Assembly (NCBI RefSeq): GCF_009189165.1
Contig: NZ_CP045118.1
Span: forward strand, 310,001-374,000
Direction of reading: 5' to 3'
Length of the DNA: 64,000 bases
DNA from: Pseudomonas sp. SCB32
GTDB lineage: Bacteria; Pseudomonadota; Gammaproteobacteria; Pseudomonadales; Pseudomonadaceae
The translations under genes were made by a program, and so were the position numbers. The notes beneath the pieces were generated by a model. The model ran no database searches. It was not told where the DNA came from and worked only from the letters and a program-made list of their open reading frames with translations. Numbering within the stretch: the stretch's first letter is position 1; the number at the start of each line of letters is the position of its first letter. This document shows positions 10,146 through 20,349 of the stretch, piece after piece.

Positions 10146-12338
10146 ATGAATACCGAAGGCCTTAGCGAAACCGAACTTCTCGAAGCTGACACCACTGAAA
10201 TCGCCGTGGCCGAGACCACCGAGGCGACGCCACCTCCTCCGGAGGTGGCCGCCCCTGCGATCAACGTGGACGACAGTGCCCTCTACATTCATCGCGAGCT
10301 CTCGCAGCTGCAGTTCAACATCCGCGTGCTGGAACAGGCGCTGGACGAGTCCTACCCGCTGCTGGAACGCCTGAAGTTCCTGCTGATCTTCTCCAGCAAC
10401 CTCGACGAATTCTTCGAGATCCGCGTCGCCGGCCTGAAGAAGCAGATCACCTTTGCCCGCGAACAGGCCGGTGCCGACGGCCTGCTGCCGCACCAGGCGC
10501 TGGCGCGCATCAGCGAGCAGGTGCACGAACAGGTCGCCCGCCAGTACAGCATCCTCAACGACATCCTGTTGCCGGAGCTGGCCAAGCACGACATCCGCTT
10601 CATCCGCCGGCGCTACTGGACGCCGAAGATCAAGGCCTGGGTCCGTCGCTTCTTCCGCGACGAGATCGCGCCGATCGTCACCCCCATCGGCCTCGATCCG
10701 ACCCACCCGTTCCCGCTGCTGGTGAACAAGAGCCTGAACTTCATGGTCGAGCTCGAGGGCCTGGACGCCTTCGGTCGTGACTCCGGTCTTGCGATCATCC
10801 CGGCGCCGCGCTCGCTGCCGCGGATCATCCGCCTGCCGGAAGAGGTCGCCGGTGCCGGCGACAACTATGTCTTCCTCTCCTCGATGATCCACGCCCACGC
10901 CGACGACCTGTTCCACGGCATGAAGGTGAAGGGCTGCTACCAGTTCCGCCTGACCCGTAACGCCGACCTCTCGGTGGACGCCGAGGACGTCGAGGACCTG
11001 GCCCGCGCGCTGCGCGGCGAGCTGTTCTCGCGCCGCTACGGTGACGCCGTGCGCCTGGAAGTGGTGGATACCTGCCCGACGCACCTGTCCAACTACCTGC
11101 TCAAGCAGTTCGGCCTGTCCGAGAACGAGCTGTACAAGGTCAGCGGCCCGGTCAACCTGACCCGCCTGTTCAGCGTCACCGGTCTGGCCAGCCACCCGGA
11201 ACTGCAGTACCCGCCGTTCACCCCGGCGATTCCGAAGCTGCTGCAGAAGAAGGAAAACCTGTTCAACGTCCTGGGCAAGCTCGACGTGCTGCTGATGCAC
11301 CCGTTCGAGTCCTTCACCCCGGTGATCGACCTGCTGCGCCAGGCCGCCAAGGACCCCAGCGTGCTGGCGATCAAGCAGACGCTGTACCGTTCCGGCGCCA
11401 ACTCCGAGATTGTCGACGCGCTGGTGGAAGCCGCGCGCAACGGCAAGGAAGTGACCGTGGTGATCGAGCTGCGGGCGCGCTTCGACGAAGAGTCCAACCT
11501 GCAGCTGGCCAGCCGCCTGCAGCAGGCCGGCGCCGTGGTGATCTACGGCGTGGTCGGCTTCAAGACCCACGCCAAGATGATGCTGATCCTGCGTCGCGAG
11601 GACGGCGAACTGCGCCGTTACGCGCACCTGGGCACCGGCAACTACCACGCCGGCAACGCCCGCCTGTACACCGACTACAGCCTGCTGACCGCCGACGTGG
11701 CCCTCTGCGAGGACCTGCACAAGCTGTTCAACCAGCTGATCGGCATGGGCAAGACCCTGCGCATGAAGAAGCTCCTGCACGCGCCCTTCACCCTGAAGAA
11801 GAACCTGCTGGAGATGATCAACCGCGAGGCCGCCCAGGCTGCCGAGGGCAAGCCGGCGCAGATCATGGCCAAGGTCAACTCGCTGACCGACCCGAAGGTC
11901 ATCCGCGCGCTGTACAAGGCCAGCCAGGCCGGCGTGAAGATCGACCTGGTCGTGCGTGGCATGTGCTGCCTGCGTCCGGGCGTGCCCGGTGTGTCGCACA
12001 ACATCCAGGTGCGTTCGATCATCGGCCGTTTCCTCGAGCACAGCCGGATCTACTACTTCCTCAATGGCGGTGAAGAGAAGATGTTCCTCTCCAGCGCCGA
12101 CTGGATGGAGCGCAACCTCGACATGCGCGTCGAGACCTGCTTCCCCGTAGAGGGCAAGAAGCTCGTGCTGCGGGTGAAGAAGGAGCTGGAGTCTTATCTG
12201 GCTGACAACACTCAGGCCTGGGTGCTGCAGGCCGACGGCAGCTACGTGCGCCAGAGCCCCAGCGGCAACCAGAACGCCCGCAACTCCCAGGCGATACTGC
12301 TCGAGCGCCTGTGCACGCCGGTGATCAGTTCGCGCTGA
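10146..12338 (+). CDS. ppk: Polyphosphate kinase 1
   Basis: 730 aa, makes polyphosphate from ATP. After an acidic, Pro/Ala-rich leader of ~40 residues the conserved N domain starts [13 protein letters not shown]. The phosphorylated His is in [13 protein letters not shown], and [15 protein letters not shown] near the C-terminus is the second phospholipase-D-like catalytic region. The family core is ~690 aa, so the extra length is the leader. It is 21 bp behind hemB and is followed by a terminator; ppx is on the opposite strand, convergent. Confidence 0.96.
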   Translation: MNTEGLSETELLEADTTEIAVAETTEATPPPPEVAAPAINVDDSALYIHRELSQLQFNIRVLEQALDESYPLLERLKFLLIFSSNLDEFFEIRVAGLKKQITFAREQAGADGLLPHQALARISEQVHEQVARQYSILNDILLPELAKHDIRFIRRRYWTPKIKAWVRRFFRDEIAPIVTPIGLDPTHPFPLLVNKSLNFMVELEGLDAFGRDSGLAIIPAPRSLPRIIRLPEEVAGAGDNYVFLSSMIHAHADDLFHGMKVKGCYQFRLTRNADLSVDAEDVEDLARALRGELFSRRYGDAVRLEVVDTCPTHLSNYLLKQFGLSENELYKVSGPVNLTRLFSVTGLASHPELQYPPFTPAIPKLLQKKENLFNVLGKLDVLLMHPFESFTPVIDLLRQAAKDPSVLAIKQTLYRSGANSEIVDALVEAARNGKEVTVVIELRARFDEESNLQLASRLQQAGAVVIYGVVGFKTHAKMMLILRREDGELRRYAHLGTGNYHAGNARLYTDYSLLTADVALCEDLHKLFNQLIGMGKTLRMKKLLHAPFTLKKNLLEMINREAAQAAEGKPAQIMAKVNSLTDPKVIRALYKASQAGVKIDLVVRGMCCLRPGVPGVSHNIQVRSIIGRFLEHSRIYYFLNGGEEKMFLSSADWMERNLDMRVETCFPVEGKKLVLRVKKELESYLADNTQAWVLQADGSYVRQSPSGNQNARNSQAILLERLCTPVISSR

Positions 12339-12353
12339 TCCCTGAGTGCCATC

Positions 12354-12386
12354 AAAAGCCCTGCCGCTCGCGGCGGGGCTTTTTTA
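12354..12386 (+). terminator. Rho-independent terminator after ppk
   Basis: AAAAGCCCTGCCGC / CGGCGGGGCTTTTTT with a TCG loop and a T run on the + strand. Confidence 0.88.
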
Positions 12387-12405
12387 TGGGCGCGTGGCCG
12401 CCGTT

Positions 12406-12522
12406 GTAGGAGCGGGCCATGCCCGCGAAGCCGCCGCGCGGAGTCCGCTCCCATGGGGTTGATCGGTGCGGGAGACGCCAGGCGCCCCGGGGGCGCCTAT
12501 CGCGGGCATGGCCCGCTCCTAC
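12406..12522. repeat. REP-like doublet between ppk and ppx
   Basis: GTAGGAGCGGGCCATGCCCG at the left end and its inverse CGGGCATGGCCCGCTCCTAC at the right, with a GC-rich spacer holding GGAGTCCGCTCC. It fills most of the gap between the convergent genes. Confidence 0.78.
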
Positions 12523-12606
12523 AGGGCTCCCACATCCTCGTTGGTCCGCACCAACGAAAAGACCCCGGCGCTCTCGCGCTGCGGCCTGCATGTGAAGCGG
12601 CGTAGG

Positions 12607-14109
12607 TCAGCTCACGCTGAGCGAATACCCCACGCGCAAGAGCCAGCCGGCCTCCTGCTCGAAGTCCGCCTGGGTCAGCGGGTTGGCCGCCAGCCAGCCG
12701 TTCGGGAAACGTATGCTCAGGCTCTTGGCGGAGGCCTTCAGGGCCACCGCCGGCATTTCCTGGGTGCCGCGGATGTGGTGGAAGAGGATGGCGAAGCGCA
12801 GCACGATGCACAGGCGGATCAGCTTGTCGCCCTCGTCGCCCAGCTCGTTGAACTTGTCCGCCGGGATGTTGCGGCGGTGGCCGCGCACCAGCAGCGCCAG
12901 GGTCTGCTGGTCGAGGCGCGAGAAGCCGGCCAGGTCCGAGTGTTCGAGCAGGTAGGCGCCGTGCTTGTGGTAGTGGTAGTGGGCGATATCAAGGCCCAGC
13001 TCGTGGACGCGGGAGGCCCACATCAGCAGTTCGCGGTGCCATTCGTCCTTCAGCTCCCAGGCGTCGGCCACCTGGCCCAGCGATTCCAGCGCCTTGACCT
13101 CGACGCGGGTGGCCTGCTCCGGATCAACGTGGTAACGCTCCATCAGCGCGCCGATGGTGCGTTCGCGGACGTCCTCGTGGTGGTGACGGCCGAGCAGGTC
13201 GTAGAGCACACCTTCGCGCAGGGCGCCTTCGGAGTGGTCCATGCGGCTCAGTTCGAGGGCGTCGAACAGCGCCTCGAGGATCGCCATGCCTGCCGGGAAG
13301 ATCGGCCGACGGTCGGGCTTGATGCCGTCGATGTCGAGCTTCTCGACCTCGCCGGCCTTGAACATCTTGCGCTTGAGCCAGGCCAGGCCTTCGGGGTTGA
13401 CCTCGCCATTGCCGTGGCCGCCGGCCTGGATCGCCAGGCAGATTGCGCGGATGGTGCCGGAGGCACCCACCGCCTCGTCCCAGCCCAGGCGGCGCAAGCT
13501 GTTCTCGATGCTCATCAGCTCCAGGCGCGCGGAGGTGTAGGCCTGGGCGTAGCGTGCCGGGGTGATCTTGCCGTCCTTGAAGTAGCGCTGGGTGAAGCTC
13601 ACGCAGCCCATCTGCAGGCTTTCACGCAGCTGCGATTCGAACTGCTGGCCGATGATGAACTCGGTGCTGCCGCCGCCGATGTCCACCACCAGGCGCTTGC
13701 CCGGATTGTCCGCCAGGGTGTGCGAAACGCCCAGGTAGATGAGACGCGCTTCTTCACGGCCGGAGATGACTTCCACCGGATGACCGAGGATCTGGTCGGC
13801 GACGCGGATGAATTCGCCGCGGTTGCGCGCTTCGCGCAGGGCGTTGGTGCCCACCACGCGTACCGAGCCCGGCGGCATGCCGCTGATGAACTGGGCGAAC
13901 TGCTTCAGGCAATCGAAGCCGCGCTGCATCGATTCTTCGGTGAGCATGCGGTCTTCGCCGATGCCGGCGGCCAGCTGGACCTTCTCGCCAAGCCGCTCAA
14001 GGATGCGTATCTCGCCGTGATCGGCCTTCGCCAAAACCATGTGGAAACTGTTCGAGCCGAGGTCGATGGCCGCGATCAAGGGAAAGGTCTTGGCTGGGGT
14101 ATAGGGCAT
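12607..14109 (-). CDS. ppx: Exopolyphosphatase
   Basis: 500 aa, Ppx/GppA family of the sugar kinase/HSP70 superfamily; removes terminal phosphate from polyphosphate, opposing Ppk. Motifs: [12 protein letters not shown] (phosphate 1), [22 protein letters not shown] with the catalytic Glu, and [12 protein letters not shown] (phosphate 2). A C-terminal HD-like part carries HEVGL-type [17 protein letters not shown] chose ATG 14109; an in-frame ATG at 14157 would add 16 residues that do not resemble the family, and neither start has a strong ribosome-binding site. Convergent with ppk. Confidence 0.94.
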   Translation of the reverse strand: MPYTPAKTFPLIAAIDLGSNSFHMVLAKADHGEIRILERLGEKVQLAAGIGEDRMLTEESMQRGFDCLKQFAQFISGMPPGSVRVVGTNALREARNRGEFIRVADQILGHPVEVISGREEARLIYLGVSHTLADNPGKRLVVDIGGGSTEFIIGQQFESQLRESLQMGCVSFTQRYFKDGKITPARYAQAYTSARLELMSIENSLRRLGWDEAVGASGTIRAICLAIQAGGHGNGEVNPEGLAWLKRKMFKAGEVEKLDIDGIKPDRRPIFPAGMAILEALFDALELSRMDHSEGALREGVLYDLLGRHHHEDVRERTIGALMERYHVDPEQATRVEVKALESLGQVADAWELKDEWHRELLMWASRVHELGLDIAHYHYHKHGAYLLEHSDLAGFSRLDQQTLALLVRGHRRNIPADKFNELGDEGDKLIRLCIVLRFAILFHHIRGTQEMPAVALKASAKSLSIRFPNGWLAANPLTQADFEQEAGWLLRVGYSLSVS

Positions 14110-14254
14110 GTTTGGAGGTCCGGAGAAATACAGGAGACATCCTGCCATTTTAGGCAAAGAGTGCCAATGAAGAGGGTGTCACCGATCAGCGAATGCCGCA
14201 TCAGCGATAGATAGACTCAATCAGCTGTGCCTTTCGGTGCGGGCCGAGGCGGGA

Positions 14255-14260
14255 TATGAT
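14255..14260 (+). promoter_or_regulatory. Possible -10 element for trxA
   Basis: TATGAT 40 bases before the trxA ATG. A weak TTTCGG lies 17 bases upstream at 14232-14237, so this is only a fair match to sigma-70. Confidence 0.4.
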
Positions 14261-14299
14261 GACGGACACTTTTTCGCATCCGATTGACGGAGAGAATAC

Positions 14300-14626
14300 A
14301 TGAGCGAACATATCGTCAATGTTACCGATGCCAGCTTCGAGCAGGACGTACTGAAGTCCGACGGTCCCGTGCTGGTCGACTACTGGGCCGAATGGTGCGG
14401 CCCGTGCAAGATGATCGCCCCGGTACTCGACGAGATCGCCAAGGACTATCAGGGCAAGCTGAAAGTCTGCAAGCTGAACATCGACGAGAACCAGGACACC
14501 CCGCCGAAGTATGGCGTGCGCGGCATCCCGACCCTGATGCTGTTCAAGGGCGGCAATGTCGAAGCGACCAAGGTCGGCGCACTGTCCAAGTCCCAGCTGG
14601 CAGCCTTCCTCGACAGCAACATCTGA
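14300..14626 (+). CDS. trxA: Thioredoxin
   Basis: 108-aa cytoplasmic dithiol reductant. The active site [13 protein letters not shown] is at residues ~28-40 and the cis-Pro segment RGIPTLMLF near residue 75. GGAGAG precedes the ATG. It is divergent from ppx and ends in a strong terminator, so it appears to be its own transcription unit. Confidence 0.97.
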   Translation: MSEHIVNVTDASFEQDVLKSDGPVLVDYWAEWCGPCKMIAPVLDEIAKDYQGKLKVCKLNIDENQDTPPKYGVRGIPTLMLFKGGNVEATKVGALSKSQLAAFLDSNI

Positions 14627-14639
14627 GTCGAAGCCTGCT

Positions 14640-14671
14640 TGAAAAGCCCCGCAAATCAGCGGGGCTTTTTT
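14640..14671 (+). terminator. Rho-independent terminator after trxA
   Basis: GAAAAGCCCCGC / GCGGGGCTTTTTTC around AAATCA, with a six-T run. Confidence 0.9.
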
Positions 14672-14877
14672 CTTTTTACCGCTATTTTTCCCTAGACGCT
14701 CCGAAACTCGGGTGTTAAATTCGGGCGCACAACGTTGATTTACGTTGTTCCCTGCAAGCCGTCGCCGACGCACTTCCTATTCGAATTCCAAGCGATCCTG
14801 TCCGTCATCTACGGCGCGGCTCTTCAAGCATCACGCTTGTTCCCTTTTCCCCTTTCAGCGTATTTACGTCCCCTTCT
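14672..14877 (+). promoter_or_regulatory. Long pyrimidine-rich leader of rho
   Basis: 206 bases without an ORF. The last ~130 are rich in C and T and poor in G (for example CCCTTTTCCCCTTTCAG), the composition Rho prefers for loading. An inverted repeat ACAACGT / ACGTTGT sits at 14729-14748. Rho is known to terminate its own leader in E. coli; the composition fits such autoregulation here, which is inference. No Shine-Dalgarno sequence precedes the start codon. Confidence 0.5.
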
Positions 14878-16140
<1,263 letters not shown>

Positions 16141-16252
16141 GCGTCGCCAACAAATCCGTTCTGGCGTTGTTGCCTGGCCTTGCCGTACGAGATGTACTGT
16201 CTGCGGCCAGGCGCCTAGCCAGAACCGCTTCGCTCGGATTTGTCAGCGACGC
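16141..16252. repeat. Nested-arm cruciform element directly after rho
   Basis: Four exact inverted pairs nest symmetrically: GCGTCGC 16141-16147 with 16246-16252, ACAAATCCG 16150-16158 with 16235-16243, TTCTGGC 16159-16165 with 16218-16224, and GCCTGGCC 16172-16179 with 16205-16212. The loop centre is GTACGAGATGTAC then TGTCTGC. It starts at the base after the rho stop. Its core recurs at 18915 and 19045. Confidence 0.8.
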
Positions 16253-16272
16253 TATGCGCTTCAAGATGCCAC

Positions 16273-16300
16273 AAGGCCGGGGAAACCCGGCCTTCGTGTT
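16273..16300 (+). terminator. Hairpin terminator upstream of ubiD
   Basis: AAGGCCGGG / CCCGGCCTT with a GAAA-type loop, followed by CGTGTTT. The T run is interrupted, so efficiency is uncertain. Confidence 0.6.
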
Positions 16301-16359
16301 TCTGCGAAGTGTTGTTAGCGGCTAAACTGTCGCATCTTCACCTTCGCATCGAGACTCTC

Positions 16360-17826
16360 ATGCAGTATCGCGACCTGCGCGAGTTCATCGCCGCCCTGGA
16401 GCAGCGTGGACAGCTCAAGCGCATCCAGGCGCCGGTTTCCCCCGTTCTGGAAATGACCGAGGTGTGTGACCGCACCCTGCGCGCCAAGGGCCCGGCCCTG
16501 CTGTTCGAAAAGCCCACCGGCTACGACATCCCCGTGCTCGGCAACCTGTTCGGCACGCCCGAGCGCGTAGCGCTGGGCATGGGCGCCGAGGACGTTTCCG
16601 AGCTGCGCGAAATCGGCAAGCTGCTTGCCTTCCTCAAGGAGCCGGAGCCGCCCAAGGGGCTGAAGGACGCCTGGTCGAAGCTGCCGATCTTCAAGAAGGT
16701 CATCAGCATGGCACCCAAGGTCCTGAAGGACGCGCCGTGCCAGGAAGTGATCGAGGAGGGCGACGACGTCGACCTGTCGAAGCTGCCGGTGCAGACCTGC
16801 TGGCCCGGCGACGTTGCGCCGCTGATCACCTGGGGCCTGACTGTCACCCGCGGGCCGAACAAGGAACGGCAGAACCTCGGCATCTACCGCCAGCAGGTGA
16901 TCGGCCGCAACAAGGTCATCATGCGCTGGCTCAGCCACCGTGGCGGCGCGCTGGACTACCGTGAGTGGTGCCAGAAGCACCCGGACAAGCCCTACCCGGT
17001 GGCCGTGGCCCTGGGCGCGGACCCGGCGACCATCCTCGGCGCCGTGACGCCGGTGCCGGACAACCTCTCCGAATACGCCTTCGCCGGCCTGCTGCGCGGG
17101 CACAAGACCGAACTGGTCAAGTGCATCGGCAATGACCTGCAGGTGCCGGCCAGCGCCGAGATTGTCCTCGAAGGGGTGATCCATCCCGGCGAGATGGCCG
17201 ATGAAGGCCCCTACGGCGACCACACCGGCTACTACAACGAGGTGGACCGCTTCCCGGTGTTCACCGTCGAGCGCATCACCCGCCGGCAGAAACCGATCTA
17301 CCACAGCACCTACACCGGCCGGCCGCCGGATGAGCCGGCGATCCTCGGCGTTGCGCTGAACGAAGTCTTCGTGCCAATCCTGCAGAAGCAGTTCCCCGAG
17401 ATCACCGACTTCTACCTGCCGCCCGAAGGCTGTTCCTACCGCATGGCGGTGGTGACCATGAAGAAGCAGTACCCCGGCCATGCCAAGCGCGTGATGCTGG
17501 GTGTGTGGTCGTTCCTGCGACAGTTCATGTACACCAAGTTCGTTATCGTCACCGACGATGACATCAACGCCCGCGACTGGAACGACGTGATCTGGGCCAT
17601 CACCACGCGCATGGACCCCAAGCGCGACACGGTGATGATCGACAACACGCCGATCGACTACCTCGACTTCGCCTCGCCGATCTCTGGCCTGGGTTCGAAG
17701 ATGGGCCTGGACGCCACCCACAAGTGGCCGGGCGAGACCAGCCGCGAGTGGGGCAGGGTGATCGAGAAGGATCCGGCGGTGACCCGCCGTGTCGATGAGA
17801 TCTGGGCGAGCCTGGGCATCGACTGA
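16360..17826 (+). CDS. ubiD: 4-hydroxy-3-polyprenylbenzoate decarboxylase
   Basis: 488 aa, prenylated-FMN-dependent decarboxylase of ubiquinone synthesis. The Arg-Glu-Glu chemistry region is visible around [14 protein letters not shown] and [14 protein letters not shown], and the C-terminal [21 protein letters not shown] is typical. ATG 16360 was chosen because the protein then begins [17 protein letters not shown] as in the family; the 40 upstream in-frame codons overlap the terminator hairpin. The UbiX partner that makes the cofactor is not in this window. Confidence 0.95.
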   Translation: MQYRDLREFIAALEQRGQLKRIQAPVSPVLEMTEVCDRTLRAKGPALLFEKPTGYDIPVLGNLFGTPERVALGMGAEDVSELREIGKLLAFLKEPEPPKGLKDAWSKLPIFKKVISMAPKVLKDAPCQEVIEEGDDVDLSKLPVQTCWPGDVAPLITWGLTVTRGPNKERQNLGIYRQQVIGRNKVIMRWLSHRGGALDYREWCQKHPDKPYPVAVALGADPATILGAVTPVPDNLSEYAFAGLLRGHKTELVKCIGNDLQVPASAEIVLEGVIHPGEMADEGPYGDHTGYYNEVDRFPVFTVERITRRQKPIYHSTYTGRPPDEPAILGVALNEVFVPILQKQFPEITDFYLPPEGCSYRMAVVTMKKQYPGHAKRVMLGVWSFLRQFMYTKFVIVTDDDINARDWNDVIWAITTRMDPKRDTVMIDNTPIDYLDFASPISGLGSKMGLDATHKWPGETSREWGRVIEKDPAVTRRVDEIWASLGID

Positions 17827-17840
17827 CGAGGCTGCCCCCT

Positions 17841-17910
17841 GTAGGAGCGGGCCATGCCCGCGAACCAGACGCCACTGCGAACCAACGTTCGCGAGCAAGC
17901 TCGCTCCTGC
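17841..17910. repeat. REP-like doublet upstream of the flavin reductase gene
   Basis: GTAGGAGCGGGCCATGCCCG followed by an inverted CGAGCAAGCTCGCTCCTGC. An in-frame ATG lies inside it, which would add a repeat-encoded N-terminus to the next gene. Confidence 0.75.
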
Positions 17911-17937
17911 AAAACAAAAAAAGAACGAGAACAACGC

Positions 17938-18906
17938 TTGAAAGTGACCTTGCAACCCTCCGGCGCCCAGCTCGAGCTGAAGCCCGGCGAACGTATCCTC
18001 GATGGCGCGCGGCGCCTGGGCTACGAGTGCCCGCAGAGCTGCCGCAACGGCAACTGCCATATCTGCGCGGCGTTGCTGGTGGAGGGGCGTGTGCGCCAGG
18101 ACGGCGAGGTGCGCGACCATGGCGAATTCTTCACCTGCCTGGCCGAGCCGCTGGAAGACTGCGTGCTGCACTGGGACGGCGTGCTGGCCCCCGGCGAGCT
18201 GCCGGTGCGCAAGCTGTCCTGCCAACTGACCCTCTGTGAGCCGGTGGGCGGCGATGTCTGGCGCGTGCGTCTGCGCGCGCCGGCCGGCAAGCCGCCGCGC
18301 TACCACGCCGGGCAATACCTGCTGATCGAGCGCGACGGCAGCGAGCCGGCTGCGTTCTCCCTGGCCTCTGCGCCGCAGGAAGGGCGTGACCTGGAGCTGC
18401 ACATCCTGGCCCGGGAGAACAGCGCCATCGACCTGCTGGCGCAGTTGCAGCGTGACCGCTTCGCCCGCGTGCAGATGCCATTCGGCGATGCCCACCTGGC
18501 CGACCTGCCGGACGGTCCGCTGGTGCTGATCGCCGCCGGCACCGGCATGGCGCAGATGCACAGCCTGATCGAATACTGCCGCGCCGCGGGCTTCAGCCAC
18601 CCGGTGCACCTGTACTGGGGCGTGCGTCGCCCGGACGACTTCTACGAGCTGCCGCACTGGGAACAGTGGCAGGGCGTGCCCAATCTGTATCTGCACAAGA
18701 TCGTCAGTGATATGTGCGGCTGGGCGGGGCGTTGCGGCCTGCTGCATGAGGCGGTGTGCGAGGACTTCGCCGACCTCTCCGGTCTGCGGGTCTATGCCAG
18801 CGGCTCGCCGGCGATGGTCTACGGCACCCTCGATGCGCTGGTCGCGGCGGGCATGGACCCGCATCAGATGCGCGCCGACGTCTTCGCCTACGCGCCGCGG
18901 GGCTGA
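17938..18906 (+). CDS. Ferredoxin-NAD(P)H flavin reductase
   Basis: 322 aa. An N-terminal plant-type [2Fe-2S] ferredoxin domain has the cluster motif CPQSCRNGNCHIC plus a fourth Cys in FFTCLAEPLED. A ferredoxin-reductase FAD domain follows with the RxxS-like PAAFSLASAP, and a nucleotide domain with LIAAGTGMAQMHSLI. Often annotated CDP-6-deoxy-glucoseen reductase; it is a generic oxygenase-type reductase and its electron acceptor is unknown. The frame extends to ATG 17854, but that stretch is REP sequence, so I prefer TTG 17938 (MKVTLQPSG...). GTG 17944 is another option. Confidence 0.82.
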   Translation: MKVTLQPSGAQLELKPGERILDGARRLGYECPQSCRNGNCHICAALLVEGRVRQDGEVRDHGEFFTCLAEPLEDCVLHWDGVLAPGELPVRKLSCQLTLCEPVGGDVWRVRLRAPAGKPPRYHAGQYLLIERDGSEPAAFSLASAPQEGRDLELHILARENSAIDLLAQLQRDRFARVQMPFGDAHLADLPDGPLVLIAAGTGMAQMHSLIEYCRAAGFSHPVHLYWGVRRPDDFYELPHWEQWQGVPNLYLHKIVSDMCGWAGRCGLLHEAVCEDFADLSGLRVYASGSPAMVYGTLDALVAAGMDPHQMRADVFAYAPRG

Positions 18907-18911
18907 TTCGA

Positions 18912-19185
18912 CCGCCTGGCGTCGTTGGAGCGCCTCGCCGTGCTAGTCGCACTGTCTGCGGCGCTCCGCCTAGCCATGCAGCCGACTCAGCCCCGCGGCG
19001 CGAGGGGAAAACTCCCCTGTTGTGCCGCGCCACATCACGTCCGCCGCCTGGCGCTTTGTTGGGACACCTCGCCGAGCTGGACGCACTGTCTTCGGCGCTC
19101 CGCCTGGCTATTCAGTCGAATCAGTCACGCGGGCCGCGCTGGTGGAAAACTCCTCCTGCAACGCCGCCCGAATCCAGTCCTCGAA
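18912..19185. repeat. Two tandem imperfect copies of a ~135-bp cruciform element
   Basis: Copy A (about 18912-19040) and copy B (about 19046-19185) share CGCCTGGCG, CTCGCCG, GCACTGTCT, CGGCGCTCCGCCT and GGAAAACTCC in the same order. Copy A has intact arms GGAGCGCC/GGCGCTCC; copy B's left arm has decayed. Copy B runs into the 3' end of the LysR gene. Confidence 0.7.
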
Positions 19186-20028
19186 CCACGCCACGTCGGC
19201 GCTGACCGGTCCCGGCGGCAGCAGCAGCTGGTAGCTCTCCAGCGGCACTTCCTCGGCCAGCGGCCGCACCAGGGTGCCGGCGGCGAGCTGGTGCTTGACC
19301 AGCACCAGGTTGGCCAGGGCGATGCCGTGGCCGGCCTCGGCCATGGACAGCGCGTGGTCGTTGCTGACGTAGAGCACTTCCGGACTTACCCGCAGGTCGA
19401 CGCCGATGGTGGACAGCCAGAGGTTCCACCATTCGCCGTCGTCCACGTGGATCAGCTCGTGCTGCGCCAGGTCGCGGGCGCTCGTCAGCGGGCCATGCTC
19501 GGCCAGGTAGGACGGTGAGCAGACCGGGAACACCGCCGGACGGATCAGCGTCGCATGGCATTGTGGGTAGATGCCTGGCAGGCCGTAGACGATGCCCAGG
19601 TCCGCGCTCTTGCCGTCCACCTCGGTGAAGGTGGGGTTGGGCTCCACCGCCACCTTCAGGCCCGGCCGTTGCTGGCGCAGGGTTTCCAGGCGCGACATCA
19701 GCCAGCGCTTGGTGAAGGCCGGCACCGCCATGATCTTCAGCCAGCGCGCCGAGCCACTGGGGGTGAGCTCAACGCCTGCGTCGGCGATCTGCTGCAGGGC
19801 TGTGGATATCTTCGCGTAGTAGCGCTGCCCGGCAGGCGTGAGGCTGACCCCGCGCGGAGTGCGTTCGAACAGCTGCACGCCCAGCCAGTCCTCCAGCAGC
19901 TTCACATGGCGGCCGATGGCCGGCTGCGTGACGTGCAGGTCCCGGGAGGCCGCGACATAGCTGCCCAGCCGGGCGGCGGCCTCGAAGGCGCGGACGGCGT
20001 TGAGCGGCGGAAGGCGCTGGATGGACAT
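19108..20028 (-). CDS. LysR-family transcriptional regulator (GcvA-like)
   Basis: 306 aa. The N-terminal winged helix-turn-helix is LNAVRAFEAAARLGSYVAAS..HVTQPAIGRHVKLLEDWLG (residues ~8-50), followed by a type-2 periplasmic-binding effector domain. ATG 20028 starts the usual MSIQRLPPLNAVR; 27 upstream in-frame codons were rejected. It is divergent from the PotABCD-amidase-malonate cluster, so it is the likely regulator of that cluster. Its last ~25 codons overlap a repeat, so its C-terminus may have been rewritten by that repeat. Confidence 0.88.
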   Translation of the reverse strand: MSIQRLPPLNAVRAFEAAARLGSYVAASRDLHVTQPAIGRHVKLLEDWLGVQLFERTPRGVSLTPAGQRYYAKISTALQQIADAGVELTPSGSARWLKIMAVPAFTKRWLMSRLETLRQQRPGLKVAVEPNPTFTEVDGKSADLGIVYGLPGIYPQCHATLIRPAVFPVCSPSYLAEHGPLTSARDLAQHELIHVDDGEWWNLWLSTIGVDLRVSPEVLYVSNDHALSMAEAGHGIALANLVLVKHQLAAGTLVRPLAEEVPLESYQLLLPPGPVSADVAWFEDWIRAALQEEFSTSAARVTDSTE

Positions 20029-20056
20029 CGGCGCGAGTCTCGGTGTGGTTTGAGTT

Positions 20057-20138
20057 CGTAGGATGGGTAGAGCAGCGCAAAACCCATCGATCCGGTGCCG
20101 CAGCAGCATGGGTTTCGCTGCGCTCTACCCATCCTACG
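20057..20138. repeat. Long inverted repeat, left copy flanking the pot-malonate module
   Basis: The left arm GTAGGATGGGTAGAGC..GCAAAACCCAT pairs with the right arm ATGGGTTTCGC..GCTCTACCCATCCTAC. A second copy of the family is at 28845-28936. Confidence 0.8.
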
Positions 20139-20174
20139 CAGCTGTTAGTTTTTTTAATACCGCATGTAAGAAAA

Positions 20175-20191
20175 TTGAGCTTTTCGCTCAA
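20175..20191. promoter_or_regulatory. Candidate operator palindrome for the LysR regulator
   Basis: TTGAGC-TTTTC-GCTCAA, a perfect 6-bp inverted repeat in an AT-rich stretch of the divergent control region. It does not fit the strict T-N11-A LysR motif, so it could instead be a small hairpin. Confidence 0.35.
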
Positions 20192-20349
20192 CTGCCTTTC
20201 TTCGAATATCCGCTTCAGGAGCACCACGATTTTCAGGGCCGAGCATACGGCCAGCGCTGCTTCCAGCGTTTCTCTAGTCCTGCCAGAACAACTACAAGAT
20301 CCCCCGACCGCCAGTGTGCGGCGGACGGGAAGGATGCGGAGGTTTCACC

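Larger units (their letters stand above)
20029..20349. other. 321-bp divergent control region between lysR and potA-like genes
   Basis: Holds the 82-bp inverted repeat at 20057-20138, then an AT-rich stretch at 20146-20180 and a 17-bp palindrome at 20175-20191. The rest (20200-20335) has no convincing ORF. Promoters for both directions must lie here but I could not fix the -35/-10 pairs. Confidence 0.6.
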
